The position numbers were made by a program, and so were the translations under genes. Positions 26,251 through 34,957 of a DNA stretch of 64,000 nt are shown piece by piece. Source of the stretch: Sphingobium nicotianae (GTDB lineage Bacteria > Pseudomonadota > Alphaproteobacteria > Sphingomonadales > Sphingomonadaceae). The notes under the pieces were generated by a model, which saw only the letters and a list, made by a program, of their open reading frames with translations, did no database searches and was not told the origin of the DNA. The DNA lies in assembly GCF_018603885.1 (NCBI RefSeq), contig NZ_JAHGAW010000009.1, forward strand, positions 171,600 to 235,599, written 5' to 3'. Positions within the stretch are counted from its first letter, which is position 1. Every line of letters starts with the position of its first letter.

Positions 26251-26276
26251 ATTCCGGTTCGTGTAAATGACCGGAA
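26251..26276. promoter_or_regulatory. TTCCGG dyad upstream of TonB receptor 1
   Basis: ATTCCGGT, 11 bases, ACCGGAA. The half-site resembles the ATCCGGAA boxes upstream of the AraC genes at 32413 and 53024 and a shorter dyad upstream of the second TonB gene. Confidence 0.4.
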
Positions 26277-26291
26277 AAGCGCAGCATTTCG

Positions 26292-26308
26292 CCCGCTTCG
26301 CAAGCGGG
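26292..26308 (+). other. Small hairpin in leader of TonB receptor 1
   Basis: CCCGCTT CGC AAGCGGG, a perfect 7-base stem with a 3-base loop, about 105 bases before the start codon. No T-tract follows, so it is not an obvious terminator. Confidence 0.4.
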
Positions 26309-26413
26309 ACATGCCCGACAAATTGTTACTCCGTTCCAGTCAAGCGACATGGAGCTCGGATCAATAGCAAAACTGGCAATCAAACATCGCAAATCCAAAT
26401 AAGGGGGAGGATC

Positions 26414-29068
26414 ATGGTCAAGAAAATAGCGATGGCTTCGGTGTCGATCTTGTCGCTGACGCTCGGGACAGCCGCGCTCGCGCAGCAAGGCGGCACCGCC
26501 GCCGCGCCGCAGGCGGCTCAGGCCAGCGAGGAAGGCGGGCCGAACAACGACATCATCATCACCGCGACCAAGATCGCGACGAACGTCCAGGACACGCCGA
26601 TCGCGATCACCGCGGTCACGTCCGAGACGTTGGCCACCCGGCAGATCACCAATGCGGCCGACATCGGCAACGTCGTCCCCAACGCGCGCTTCCGCAAGGC
26701 GGAGGGCATTTACGGCCCGGCCGTGACGGCCTCGCTGCGCGGCATCGGCCAAGCCGACCCGAACCTCGCCGGTGAGCCGGCCGTCGCCTTCTACATCGAC
26801 GACGTCTATTATCCGCTGCTGTTCGGCTCGCAGTTCGACCTGCTCGACATCGACCATGTTGAAGTGCTGCGCGGTCCGCAGGGCACGCTCTTCGGCCGTA
26901 ACTCCGAGGCCGGCGCGGTCAACCTGGTCAGCAAGAAGCCGAGCCTCACCGAGACCAGCGCCTATGTCGACGTCACGGTGGGCCAGTATAATCGCCGCGA
27001 CCTGCGCGCGGGCTTCAGCGTGCCGCTGACCGATACGCTGGCGATCAGCGTGGCGATGGCCTCCAAGAAGCGCCGCGGCTATCAGGAGATGGTCGATTTC
27101 AGCTGCCAGATGTTCAAGAACGGCACTCCGGAGCTGGCCGGCAGCTTCCCGTTCCAGACGCCGGCCACCAGCTTCGTCGGCGGTCGCGTGCCCGGCAGCT
27201 GCACGTTCGACTATCTCGGCGGCGAGGATACGCAGGGCGTTCGCGGTGCGGTGCGCTGGCAGCCCGCTGACAATGTCGAGCTCAACATCACGGCCGACTA
27301 TACCGACCAGAATGACGAGATTCCCGCCGAGAAGATCTTCCGCACCAACTATGCGGAAACCTACGGCCTGCAGCCGAACGGAACGGTGGACGAGAGCAAG
27401 GCCAACAAGAATTTCATCACCATGGCCGACCAGTTCACGATCCCCGGCAAGACGCCGTTCCGCTGGGACAAGCGCTTCGAGATCAACGACATCTTCAAGA
27501 CCTATGACAATTATTGCGACCCGTTTCCGGCGGGCTACAAGATCACCGGCAACACCTATTATACCGGCTCGATCTTCCGCGGCGGCAAGTGCTACGGCAA
27601 TACCGTGCCGCTCAAGAATCGCGGTATCCAGGGCAAGCTGGTCGTCGGCCTGACCGACCAGATCGACTTCACGGTGATTGCCGGCTGGCGCAAGATGGAT
27701 CAGCATTTCGGCGCCGCATCCGACGGCACGGTTCTGAATGACTCGATTATCTACCACGAGGTCCACGAAAAGCACTGGACCGGCGAGGCGCGGCTGACCG
27801 GCCAGTTCAGCTTTGCGGACGTGGTCGCGGGCGTCTTCTATTATGAAGGCGATGCCGAGCATCTCGGCCAACCGCAGGGCGTGCGCGCAGGCACGCAGCG
27901 CTATCAGCGCGTCCTCTACAGTCCGCTTTCCAAGGCGGCCTATCTTAATGTGAACGTCCGTCCGTTCGACCGGCTGACGGTCAATGGCGGCATCCGCTAT
28001 TCCGACGACGCCAAGGGCGTGGACTTCTCCAGCCTGAACGACGGCACCAAGCAGGGCTCGAACGTGTTCGTCTCCGACGGCGTCGACACCTTCTTCAAGA
28101 CCACCATCGCGACGAAGCGCTGGGACTGGAAGGCCGGCCTCAACTACGAGCCATGGGACCGCACGATGCTCTATGTGTCGGCCGGTTCGGGCTATCGCCT
28201 GCCGGGCTATCAGGCGCGTCCCTCTCAGCCGGGCCAGGAAGGCCAGCTGCCGGGCGAGAACATCATCAGCTACGAGGCCGGCATCAAGGCCGACTTCTTC
28301 GACCGGCGCCTGCGCATCAATGCGGCCGTCTATGCGATCACCTTCACCGAGCGTCCCGCGTCCTACTCCGGCCAGGAAGCGCAATATGCGGTCGATCCGG
28401 TGACCAAGCAGCTGATCGGCAAGGTGGCCGGCAACAGCACCGTCATTCCGGGCGGCCCGGCGGGGACCGATCAGGCTACGGCCTTTACCACCTGCCGCGC
28501 CTATAATGCCGCGACGGACGGTCCGCGCGATCCGAGCAAGGGCGGCGCGCTCAACACTCACGAGGGCGTCGGGGTGGCCTGCGTGGCGCGGCCCTATTCC
28601 TACGCGATCGGCGGCCATGCCAAGGGCGCCGAACTGGAAGTGACGCTGACGCCGATCGACAATCTCTCGATCGACTATTCGTTCGGCTACAACAAGTTCG
28701 CGGCGCAGGCGGGGAGCACCGCGCGCAACCTGCCGGGCGTCAACATGAGCGGCGGTATCCAGTACAAGGCCGAGGTCCCCGCGCTCAAGGGCAGCATCAC
28801 GCCGCGCCTCGACTGGTTCTGGGAAGCCAAGACCGTCAATGACTCCAACCGTCCGCAATATGACACGCCGGCGCGCTCGGTGTTCAACGGCCGCATCACC
28901 TACGCCAACACGGACCTCAATTTCGATGTCTCGGTGGGCGCGACCAACCTGTTCAACAAGATCTACTACCAGAACGTGACCATCTTCGAGGGACTCGGCC
29001 TGCCGACCAATCTCGGCCAGCCGGCTGCCCCGCGCCAATGGTATCTGAGCTTCAAGAAGCGGTTCTGA
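26414..29068 (+). CDS. TonB-dependent receptor (1)
   Basis: An 884-residue outer-membrane receptor for energised uptake. It has a signal peptide (MVKKIAMASVSILSLTLGTA, then ALAQ) and a plug domain (about 45-170) with DTPIAITAVTSETL, SLRGIG, YIDDVYYPLLFGSQFDLLDI and HVEVLRGPQGTLFGRN. A 22-strand barrel follows and ends in Phe (WYLSFKKRF). A TonB box-like IIITATK precedes the plug. The start at 26414 is chosen for its GGGGGAGG and signal peptide. Close paralog at 54352. It heads a cluster with the amidohydrolase and Asp-box protein that follow, suggesting it imports their substrate. Confidence 0.93.
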   Translation: MVKKIAMASVSILSLTLGTAALAQQGGTAAAPQAAQASEEGGPNNDIIITATKIATNVQDTPIAITAVTSETLATRQITNAADIGNVVPNARFRKAEGIYGPAVTASLRGIGQADPNLAGEPAVAFYIDDVYYPLLFGSQFDLLDIDHVEVLRGPQGTLFGRNSEAGAVNLVSKKPSLTETSAYVDVTVGQYNRRDLRAGFSVPLTDTLAISVAMASKKRRGYQEMVDFSCQMFKNGTPELAGSFPFQTPATSFVGGRVPGSCTFDYLGGEDTQGVRGAVRWQPADNVELNITADYTDQNDEIPAEKIFRTNYAETYGLQPNGTVDESKANKNFITMADQFTIPGKTPFRWDKRFEINDIFKTYDNYCDPFPAGYKITGNTYYTGSIFRGGKCYGNTVPLKNRGIQGKLVVGLTDQIDFTVIAGWRKMDQHFGAASDGTVLNDSIIYHEVHEKHWTGEARLTGQFSFADVVAGVFYYEGDAEHLGQPQGVRAGTQRYQRVLYSPLSKAAYLNVNVRPFDRLTVNGGIRYSDDAKGVDFSSLNDGTKQGSNVFVSDGVDTFFKTTIATKRWDWKAGLNYEPWDRTMLYVSAGSGYRLPGYQARPSQPGQEGQLPGENIISYEAGIKADFFDRRLRINAAVYAITFTERPASYSGQEAQYAVDPVTKQLIGKVAGNSTVIPGGPAGTDQATAFTTCRAYNAATDGPRDPSKGGALNTHEGVGVACVARPYSYAIGGHAKGAELEVTLTPIDNLSIDYSFGYNKFAAQAGSTARNLPGVNMSGGIQYKAEVPALKGSITPRLDWFWEAKTVNDSNRPQYDTPARSVFNGRITYANTDLNFDVSVGATNLFNKIYYQNVTIFEGLGLPTNLGQPAAPRQWYLSFKKRF

Positions 29069-29074
29069 CGGTGA

Positions 29075-29117
29075 CGGCCATCGCCCGCCTTCCTCTCTTC
29101 CGGGTGGGCGATGGCCG
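29075..29117 (+). terminator. Hairpin after TonB receptor 1
   Basis: CGGCCATCGCCC pairs with GGGCGATGGCCG (12 of 12) across a 19-base loop, starting 6 bases after the stop codon. There is no T-tract, so it may attenuate or protect the receptor mRNA rather than terminate strictly. Confidence 0.6.
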
Positions 29118-29277
29118 GACGCAAAACTGCAAGCCCGCCATCCGCACGAGGCAAGTCTCGGCGGCGCGGAAAGGGCACTGAGAGACATCAAGAGAATGAG
29201 GAGAGGCCGCTCATGGAGCGATGCCGCGCGGTCCGCGCCGGCAACGTGCGCGGCCGTCTCTTGAGAAGGAGCAATTC

Positions 29278-30204
29278 ATGAATTTTCCGCTGTTTGATAC
29301 CCATGCGCATCTGATCTCGGATGACTGGGACACCTATCAGACGCGGGGCCTGCGCCCGGACGATCCGACGCCGCCGCAGCCCAATTTCACCGTGACGGGC
29401 GACGCGCTGATCGCGATGATGGATGCGCAGAATGTCGAGCGGGCCTGTCTCGTCCAGCGCGGCCAGGTCTATGGCTATGACAATCGCTACATCATCGACA
29501 GCGCGCGCAAATATCCCGGCCGTCTGCATCCGGTCGTCATTCTCGATGCGGACGATCCGGCGACCCCGGGGGTCTATCGCGACATGGTCCGCAACGACCA
29601 TGTCCGCGGGTTCCGCATGGCCCAGTTCCGCCCGGATATGCTGGACACGGGCTGGCTCTGCTCGCCCGAGGCGATGAATGTGTGGAAGACGTGCGCGGAC
29701 CTCGGCACCCCGCTCACCGCCATCCTGTTCATGAACCAGCTGCCCTATCTGCTGCCGCTGGTGAAGATCATCGCGCAGATGTTCCCGGACCTGCCGATCA
29801 TTCTCGATCATGGCGCGATGCCGTTCGGCATGACCCAGTTCGAGGTGGGGATCGCCAAGGCGGCCGGGCAGGAAATCGTGATGCCCAAGGCGCCGGACTT
29901 CGGCATCGAGCGGACCATCGCCATCTTCGAGGAGGTGCCGAACGTCCATTTCAAGATCACCGAGATCAATTTCGAGCGGCTCGCGGCGGAGGATGTCCGT
30001 CCGGCGCGCATCGTGCGGCGCATGGTCGACAGCTTCGGGCCGGACCGGCTCGTCTGGGGCTCGGACATCGGCCAGTCGATGCTGTGGAGCTATGAGGAGA
30101 AGGCCGCGATGGCCCGCGCCGCCGCCGACTTTCTGAGCGAGGAGGAGGCGCGCAAGTTCCTCCATGGCAATGCCGCGCGCATCTATGGACAGGCCGGCAC
30201 CTGA
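29278..30204 (+). CDS. Amidohydrolase family protein (PF04909) (2)
   Basis: A 308-residue cytosolic Amidohydro_2 enzyme. It starts MNFPLFDTHAHLIS (His 9 and 11 as metal ligands), with IILDHGAMPFG for the middle His and LVWGSDIGQSM for the terminal Asp. GYDNRYIIDSARKYPGRLHPVVILD resembles the TAT-exported paralog at 24956. The family catalyses lactone hydrolysis, decarboxylation or C-C cleavage of cyclic acids. GAAGGAG lies 6 bases upstream of the start. The Asp-box gene begins 22 bases downstream, so the two are co-transcribed. Confidence 0.88.
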   Translation: MNFPLFDTHAHLISDDWDTYQTRGLRPDDPTPPQPNFTVTGDALIAMMDAQNVERACLVQRGQVYGYDNRYIIDSARKYPGRLHPVVILDADDPATPGVYRDMVRNDHVRGFRMAQFRPDMLDTGWLCSPEAMNVWKTCADLGTPLTAILFMNQLPYLLPLVKIIAQMFPDLPIILDHGAMPFGMTQFEVGIAKAAGQEIVMPKAPDFGIERTIAIFEEVPNVHFKITEINFERLAAEDVRPARIVRRMVDSFGPDRLVWGSDIGQSMLWSYEEKAAMARAAADFLSEEEARKFLHGNAARIYGQAGT

Positions 30205-30226
30205 GACCGGAAGGAGGAGTGAGAGG

Positions 30227-31393
30227 ATGAAGTTCAGCCCCCCGCGCGCGCCCCGCCATGTCGATCACGCGATCGTCTATCGGCGCGAGGACGAGTTCTG
30301 CTCCTGGCCGTTCACCAGCGGCTTCTGGGAGAATGCGCAGGGCGAGCTGATCGCCAATTTCACCGCGCGTACGGTCTCCTATACCAGCGGCGCCGCGATC
30401 CGCCACGATGTTCTCGGCAAGAACAGCACCGGCCCCAAGACGGTCACCGTGCGCTCGCGCGATCGCGGCAGGACATGGGATGGCGCGCATCCGCAGCTCA
30501 ACATGATGGCGGGGCCGGGCGGGGGCGGCGGGGCCGATGCCATGGCCCGCATGCCCGGCGCATTTGCCGAACCGGTCGACTATCTCGACAGGAACATCCT
30601 CGTCGCCAATGGCAGCGGCGGCGGATTCGCGACGGCGAGCGCGCGCGGCACGGTCAATCTGTCGCGCGATGGCGGCAAGACATGGGGACCGACGGTGCTG
30701 CTGCCGCTCGATGGCCTCGCCGCCATGACCGGTGTGCAGTCCACCCTGATCCGTCCCGATGGACGATGCCTGTTGTTCATGTTCTCGGTCGAGAAGGACA
30801 ATAGTCACCGTCACCCGCTGGTCTATGGCAGCACCAACCAGGGCCGGGAGTTCCACTTCATGTCCTATATCACGCCGCGGGACGACCCCTGGGGGCAGGC
30901 CGATGGCGACTATAGCGACCCGAGCGTTGCGTTCATCGGCCATCGCTGGTTCTATCCGCGCGGCTATCTGCTCCCCAATGGCCGCATCCTGTGCACGTTG
31001 CGCTGCCAGCGCGACCCCACCGGCGTGATGTGGAGCGAGGTCTATTGCAGCGACGATGGCGGCGAGACATGGGCGTTCCTCTCGCGCATCAACGATTATG
31101 GCGCGCCGGTGAGCCTCGTCATCCTGCCAGACGGCCGGATCGTCGCGGTTTATGGCTATCGGCTGATGCCCTCGGGCATCCGCGCCACGGTGAGCGAGGA
31201 TGGCGGCCAGAGCTGGGGACCGGAAATCATCGTGCGCGATGACGGCGGGAGCTGGGATCTGGGCTATCCCAATGCCTGGCTGGCGGACAAGGGCGAGATC
31301 GGTGTCCTCTATTATTTCAACAGCAAGGATGACAAGATCCAGGCGAATGGTGGCGTGCGCCATATCCAGCGCAGCATCTTCAGCATCGACTGA
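30227..31393 (+). CDS. Asp-box (sialidase-fold) beta-propeller protein 3, cytosolic
   Basis: A 388-residue third paralog of the propeller family, this one without signal peptide: the protein begins MKFSPPRAPRHVDHAIVYRR directly with the family start, then EDEFCSWPF. Asp boxes include SRDRGRTWDG, SRDGGKTWGP, SDDGGETWAF and SEDGGQSWGP; the end reads NGGVRHIQRSIFSID. It is closer to paralog 1 than to paralog 2. A cytosolic version beside a cytosolic amidohydrolase suggests an enzyme rather than a surface adhesin. AGGAGGAGTGAGAGG precedes the start. Confidence 0.82.
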   Translation: MKFSPPRAPRHVDHAIVYRREDEFCSWPFTSGFWENAQGELIANFTARTVSYTSGAAIRHDVLGKNSTGPKTVTVRSRDRGRTWDGAHPQLNMMAGPGGGGGADAMARMPGAFAEPVDYLDRNILVANGSGGGFATASARGTVNLSRDGGKTWGPTVLLPLDGLAAMTGVQSTLIRPDGRCLLFMFSVEKDNSHRHPLVYGSTNQGREFHFMSYITPRDDPWGQADGDYSDPSVAFIGHRWFYPRGYLLPNGRILCTLRCQRDPTGVMWSEVYCSDDGGETWAFLSRINDYGAPVSLVILPDGRIVAVYGYRLMPSGIRATVSEDGGQSWGPEIIVRDDGGSWDLGYPNAWLADKGEIGVLYYFNSKDDKIQANGGVRHIQRSIFSID

Positions 31394-31566
31394 TGTTGCC
31401 GATCTACTCCAGTGCCCCGGTCAGAAGGCCCTTGTTGCCCATCTGGAATCCGATCATGGCTGGTTTGGAAACTATTCCTGCCGTTTCAGGTCAGTCGGGC
31501 GCAGCATAAGGCTTGCGCGTGACCGAGCGTCGGGACATCATTTCGGCGCGGAAGGCTAGCGGACGA

Positions 31567-32262
31567 ATGAACATGGCGAGCCAGATCGGCGGAGAAAGCG
31601 ACAGGGGCGGCAGCCGTCGGGTGCAGCGCTCGCAGGGCTTTGCCGAAGAGGTGGTGAACATCCTGCGCGCCGACATCATGTCGCTGCGCATCCCGCCGGA
31701 CACGCGCATCTCGATCGATCATCTCGCGCGCGAGCTGGGCGTATCGCAGACTCCGATCCGCGAGGCGCTCTCGATGCTGGAGGCGATGGGCCTCGTCACC
31801 AAGCGGCACTATGTCGGCTATTGCTCCGCGCCGCAGCTCAACCGCAAGCAGGTTGACGAGCTGTACGAGATGCGGCTGCTGCTCGAGCCTTATGCGGCGC
31901 GACGGACCGCGCAGCGCATGACGCCCGAACTGGCGCAGACGCTACGCACGCTGTCGGACGCGATGGAGCCGCGCGACGAGCTCGAATCCTATGATCGGTT
32001 CGCCCAGCTCGACGCCGAGCTGCACGATGCGATTGCCGCCGGATCGGGCAACGACATCATCCAGGAGTCGCTCGCGCGGCTCCATTCGCACTTCCACATC
32101 TTCCGGGCGCGCTCGCACAGCGAGGTGACGCGGGAAGCCTATGGGGAACATGTGACGTTGGTGAACGCCCTGACGAGCGGAAACGCCGATGGCGCCGAGC
32201 AGGCGATGCGCGAGCATATCCAGAAATCCTACGACCGGCTGCTGCCTTTCGCGACGGCCTGA
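31567..32262 (+). CDS. GntR family regulator (FCD domain)
   Basis: A 231-residue repressor or activator. The winged helix occupies about 20-85 (FAEEVVNILRADIMSLRIPPDTRISIDHLARELGVSQTPIREALS MLEAMG) and an FCD effector domain follows (LYEMRLLLEPYAARRTA, AQLDAELHDAIAAGSGN, HVTLVNALTSGNADGAEQAMREHI). FCD regulators usually sense carboxylic acids. The ATG at 31567 is preferred; TTG or GTG codons upstream lack a ribosome site. It lies between the TonB/amidohydrolase/Asp-box group and the second AraC gene, and is likely to control one of them. Confidence 0.88.
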   Translation: MNMASQIGGESDRGGSRRVQRSQGFAEEVVNILRADIMSLRIPPDTRISIDHLARELGVSQTPIREALSMLEAMGLVTKRHYVGYCSAPQLNRKQVDELYEMRLLLEPYAARRTAQRMTPELAQTLRTLSDAMEPRDELESYDRFAQLDAELHDAIAAGSGNDIIQESLARLHSHFHIFRARSHSEVTREAYGEHVTLVNALTSGNADGAEQAMREHIQKSYDRLLPFATA

Positions 32263-32298
32263 AGGCCGCGCCGCGGTGCATAACCCTCAAACCTGCAT

Positions 32299-32368
32299 TA
32301 TCCGGAAGAATAACGGTTCCAATCCGGAAATCGCGTTGACCTCGATCCTATCTAAAATATCATATAGG
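32299..32368 (+). promoter_or_regulatory. Promoter and operator boxes of second AraC gene
   Basis: TTGACC (32336-32341), 16 bases, TATCAT (32358-32363) form a good promoter. Immediately upstream, TCCGGAA occurs twice (32301 and 32323, spaced 22), the second copy 6 bases before the -35. CCTAT...ATAGG (32347-32368) spans the -10. The same arrangement precedes the third AraC gene. Confidence 0.6.
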
Positions 32369-32412
32369 AAATATGACGCGCTCCGATGAGATGCGGATGG
32401 GGAGAGAGATCG

Positions 32413-33435
32413 ATGTCCACACAGCTCGACTGGCCGGCTTTCAGGGAAAGGGGTGACCGCCGGAGCAACCTCTTCTCGCTCAAGATCGAATCCGCCGAAG
32501 TCAGGCAAGAGGGCTGCCGGCGCGATGAGCTGGGGATTTCCGTCGACGATCTGGGGCCGATCCGCTTCATTCATCTGCGCAGCGGCGCCATCGGCATCCG
32601 CAGGACCGAAGGCGATATCAACGATGGCGACGAGCGCTGTTTCACCTTCCTGCTCCAGATCGAAGGCACCGGCGATTTCCAGCAATATGGCAACCAGATC
32701 ATGCTGGAGCCAGGCGATCTCAGCCTGTGCGACAATGGCGCGCCCTATAGTTACACAGCCGATGCGGACTGCGCGGTGATCATGCTGCGCGTGCCGAATA
32801 CGGTGATGCGCGAGAGCCTGCCGAGCCCGCACGAATGCTGCGGCCGGCGGCTGGGCATCGGACAGGATCTGGTCTCGACGGCGGGCGCCATGGCGCGCAG
32901 CCTGCTGGAGCAGCTCCGCCTCGGCCTCAGCGACGAATGCCGTCAGCGCGCCGCGCAACATCTGCTCGCGATCATCTCGAGCTGTTACGTCGCGTCGTTC
33001 GACCGGCTTGGCTCGCGCTCCTCGGTGATGACCGGGCGGCACTGGCGGGTGCGCTCGTTCATCGAGCAGAATCTGCGCGATCCGGAGCTGAGTCCGGCGA
33101 TGATCGCGGCGCATCTCAAGCTTTCCTCGCGCTATCTGCGGATGATCTTCGCGGCGAACAACGAGTCTATCTCCGCCTATGTGCTGCGCCGGCGGCTGGA
33201 GGAATGCGCCGCGCGACTGACCGACCCGCGCTGGGCCGGGCACAGCATCACCGAGATCGCCTTCTCCTGGGGGTTCAACAGCGCACCCCACTTCACGCGC
33301 AGCTTCCGCGAGCATTTCGACATGAGCCCGCGCGACTATCGTCAGCGGTCAATTAATTCTTCCGGTGGGCAACTTGCCAATCGCCGGCGAGGCGACAAGG
33401 TGTCGGGCGAAAAGATGCTCGCCGTGGCGGCATAG
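32413..33435 (+). CDS. AraC family transcriptional regulator (paralog 2)
   Basis: A 340-residue regulator with an AraC-binding-like domain (about 40-190: QIEGTGDFQQYGNQIMLEPGDLSLCDNGAPYSYT) and a C-terminal double helix-turn-helix (LSPAMIAAHLKLSSRYLRMIFA, then ITEIAFSWGFNSAPHFTRSFREHF). A 25-residue tail after the usual end, QRSINSSGGQLANRRRGDKV, is not shared by the paralogs. GGGGAGAG lies 7 bases upstream of the start. Its own promoter carries TCCGGAA boxes, suggesting autoregulation. Closest to the gene at 53024. Confidence 0.9.
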   Translation: MSTQLDWPAFRERGDRRSNLFSLKIESAEVRQEGCRRDELGISVDDLGPIRFIHLRSGAIGIRRTEGDINDGDERCFTFLLQIEGTGDFQQYGNQIMLEPGDLSLCDNGAPYSYTADADCAVIMLRVPNTVMRESLPSPHECCGRRLGIGQDLVSTAGAMARSLLEQLRLGLSDECRQRAAQHLLAIISSCYVASFDRLGSRSSVMTGRHWRVRSFIEQNLRDPELSPAMIAAHLKLSSRYLRMIFAANNESISAYVLRRRLEECAARLTDPRWAGHSITEIAFSWGFNSAPHFTRSFREHFDMSPRDYRQRSINSSGGQLANRRRGDKVSGEKMLAVAA

Positions 33436-33474
33436 CGCCGCGCCGGGCATCTACACGTTTTGACGGAAGACCGA

Positions 33475-33774
33475 ATGATTACTGAAATTGCCAAGCTGAC
33501 GATCGACCCTGCCAATGCCGCGGCCTTCGAGGCGGCGGTTGCCGAGGCGGCGACGGTGCTGCGCGCCGCCGAGGGCTGTCATCACATGGCGCTGGAGCGC
33601 GTGACCGAGGACCCGGCGCAGTACCGGCTCATGGTGCAGTGGGACAGCGTCGACCATCATATGGTGATCTTCCGCGAGTCCGAAGGGTTCAAGCAGTGGC
33701 GCGCGCTTGCCGGGCCGTTCTTCGCCGCGCCGCCGGTGGTGGAGCATACCGAGACGGTGGGGCGCTTTTTCTGA
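33475..33774 (+). CDS. Antibiotic biosynthesis monooxygenase (ABM) domain protein
   Basis: A 99-residue dimeric ferredoxin-like protein: ITEIAKLTIDPANAAAFEAAVAEAATVLRAAEGCHHMALERVTEDPAQYRLMVQWDS, then FRESEGFKQWRALAGPFFAAPPVVEHTETV. ABM proteins are cofactor-free monooxygenases, quinone-forming enzymes or haem-degrading relatives. The ATG at 33475 has weak GGAAGA upstream. It is followed after 26 bases by the NHL propeller gene. Confidence 0.8.
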   Translation: MITEIAKLTIDPANAAAFEAAVAEAATVLRAAEGCHHMALERVTEDPAQYRLMVQWDSVDHHMVIFRESEGFKQWRALAGPFFAAPPVVEHTETVGRFF

Positions 33775-33800
33775 AGATATAGGCGATCGGGGAGGGTCTG

Positions 33801-34832
33801 ATGGCGACGACATCCGACAAGGTGAAGGTTGAATTCGAGCTGATCCCGAACTGGGAGCAATGCCCGGACGGCGAGGAATATCAGCACCGCGACATTGCCG
33901 ATGTCGCCTGCGACAGCCAGGATCGCGTCTATCTTCACACCCGAAACGGCGACCGCGTGATGGTCTATGAGGAGGACGGCACCTTCATCAAGAAATGGGG
34001 CGACGGCGTGTTTGGCCGCGCCCATGGCATCGCGATCCATGACGACATCGTCTATTGCACGGACGACCGGCAGAGCGTCGTGCGGGTGTTCGATCTCGAC
34101 GGCAATTTCCAGTGGATGCTGGGCAGTCCCGGGCAGGTGAGCGACACGGGTTATGGCTTCCACCGCAAGCCGGAGATCCATCACAACGAGTTCGTCGAGC
34201 GCGCCGCGGGGCCGTTCAACACCTGCTGCAATGTCGCGATCGCGGCGAATGGCGACATCTTCGTGGCCGATGGCTACGGCAATGCGCGCATCCACCACTT
34301 CGACGCCAACGGCAAGCTGCTGAACAGCTGGGGCGATGTCGGCACCGGGCCGGGGCAGTTCCACCTGCCGCACGGCATCGCGCTCGACAATGACGAGAAT
34401 GTCATCGTCTGCGACCGCGAGAATGACCGCATCCAGATCTTCACCCGCAAAGGCGAGTTGCTGCATATCTGGACGGACATTCGACGGCCGACCGACGTGA
34501 CCGTCGACAAGGACGGGCTGATCTATGTCTCCGAGCTGTGGCGACCGCTGGAGCCGGGGCAGGGGAGCTTCGTGCATGGCTATGCCGACCACGACCTGCC
34601 GGGGCGCATGACCGTCTTCTATCCCGACGGCACGATCGCCGCGCGCTGGGGCGACAGCAGCGAGAACCGCGCCGCGCCGGGCAATTTCATCGCGCCGCAT
34701 GGCCTCGCCGTGGACAGCAAGGGCAATCTCTATGTGGCGGAGGTGTGCTGCTCGTTCGGCGGCGGCTTCAAGCGCATGCCGATGGAGGATACGCTGGATC
34801 ACCAGATCCAGAAGTTCCGGCGGGTTCGATAG
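33801..34832 (+). CDS. NHL-repeat beta-propeller, peptidyl-alpha-hydroxyglycine lyase-like
   Basis: A 343-residue cytosolic six-bladed propeller. NHL-type repeats are seen as VACDSQDRVYLHTRNGDRVMVYEEDG, NVAIAANGDIFVADGYGNARIHHFDANG, GIALDNDENVIVCDRENDRIQIFTRKG and GLAVDSKGNLYVAEV. The pattern F-H-L-P-H-G-I and D-R-E-N-D-R-I is that of the lyase domain of peptide-amidating enzymes, and bacterial annotations use that name. Since no monooxygenase partner is present, a lactonase-like or other lyase role is at least as likely. GGGGAGGG precedes the start. Confidence 0.8.
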   Translation: MATTSDKVKVEFELIPNWEQCPDGEEYQHRDIADVACDSQDRVYLHTRNGDRVMVYEEDGTFIKKWGDGVFGRAHGIAIHDDIVYCTDDRQSVVRVFDLDGNFQWMLGSPGQVSDTGYGFHRKPEIHHNEFVERAAGPFNTCCNVAIAANGDIFVADGYGNARIHHFDANGKLLNSWGDVGTGPGQFHLPHGIALDNDENVIVCDRENDRIQIFTRKGELLHIWTDIRRPTDVTVDKDGLIYVSELWRPLEPGQGSFVHGYADHDLPGRMTVFYPDGTIAARWGDSSENRAAPGNFIAPHGLAVDSKGNLYVAEVCCSFGGGFKRMPMEDTLDHQIQKFRRVR

Positions 34833-34853
34833 GGCCGCATCAGTCTTCCCATT

Positions 34854-34930
34854 CCGTTCGCCCTGAGCCTGTCGAAGGGCCGTCCTTCTTGAAGAAAAGG
34901 ACAGGGCTTCGACAAGCTCAGCCCGAACGG
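34854..34930. repeat. REP-like inverted repeat (TTCGACAAGCTCAG family)
   Basis: CCGTTCGCCCTGAGCCTGTC and GACAAGCTCAGCCCGAACGG are the outer arms, with GTCCTT...AAGGAC inside. It separates the NHL and ThuA genes. Confidence 0.65.
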
Positions 34931-34957
34931 GGAGGGAGATAGCGAAGGATAAGCATC

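Larger units (their letters stand above)
25937..26413 (+). other. Long control region upstream of TonB receptor 1
   Basis: About 480 bases without a gene, and A+T-richer than the surroundings from 26070 to 26250. It contains a 21-base tandem repeat (26140-26181), a TTCCGG...CCGGAA dyad (26251-26276) and a hairpin (26292-26308) in the probable leader. CAGAGC...GCTCTG near 26041 may be the end of the amidohydrolase transcript. Confidence 0.6.

Noticed and set aside
24842..29191. A 1449-codon open frame on the minus strand
   Set aside because: It is antisense to TonB receptor 1 and the TAT amidohydrolase, lacks a ribosome-binding site and any recognisable domain. Its composition (Arg/Ala/Gly/His-rich) is what G+C-rich codon bias produces in the opposite frame.
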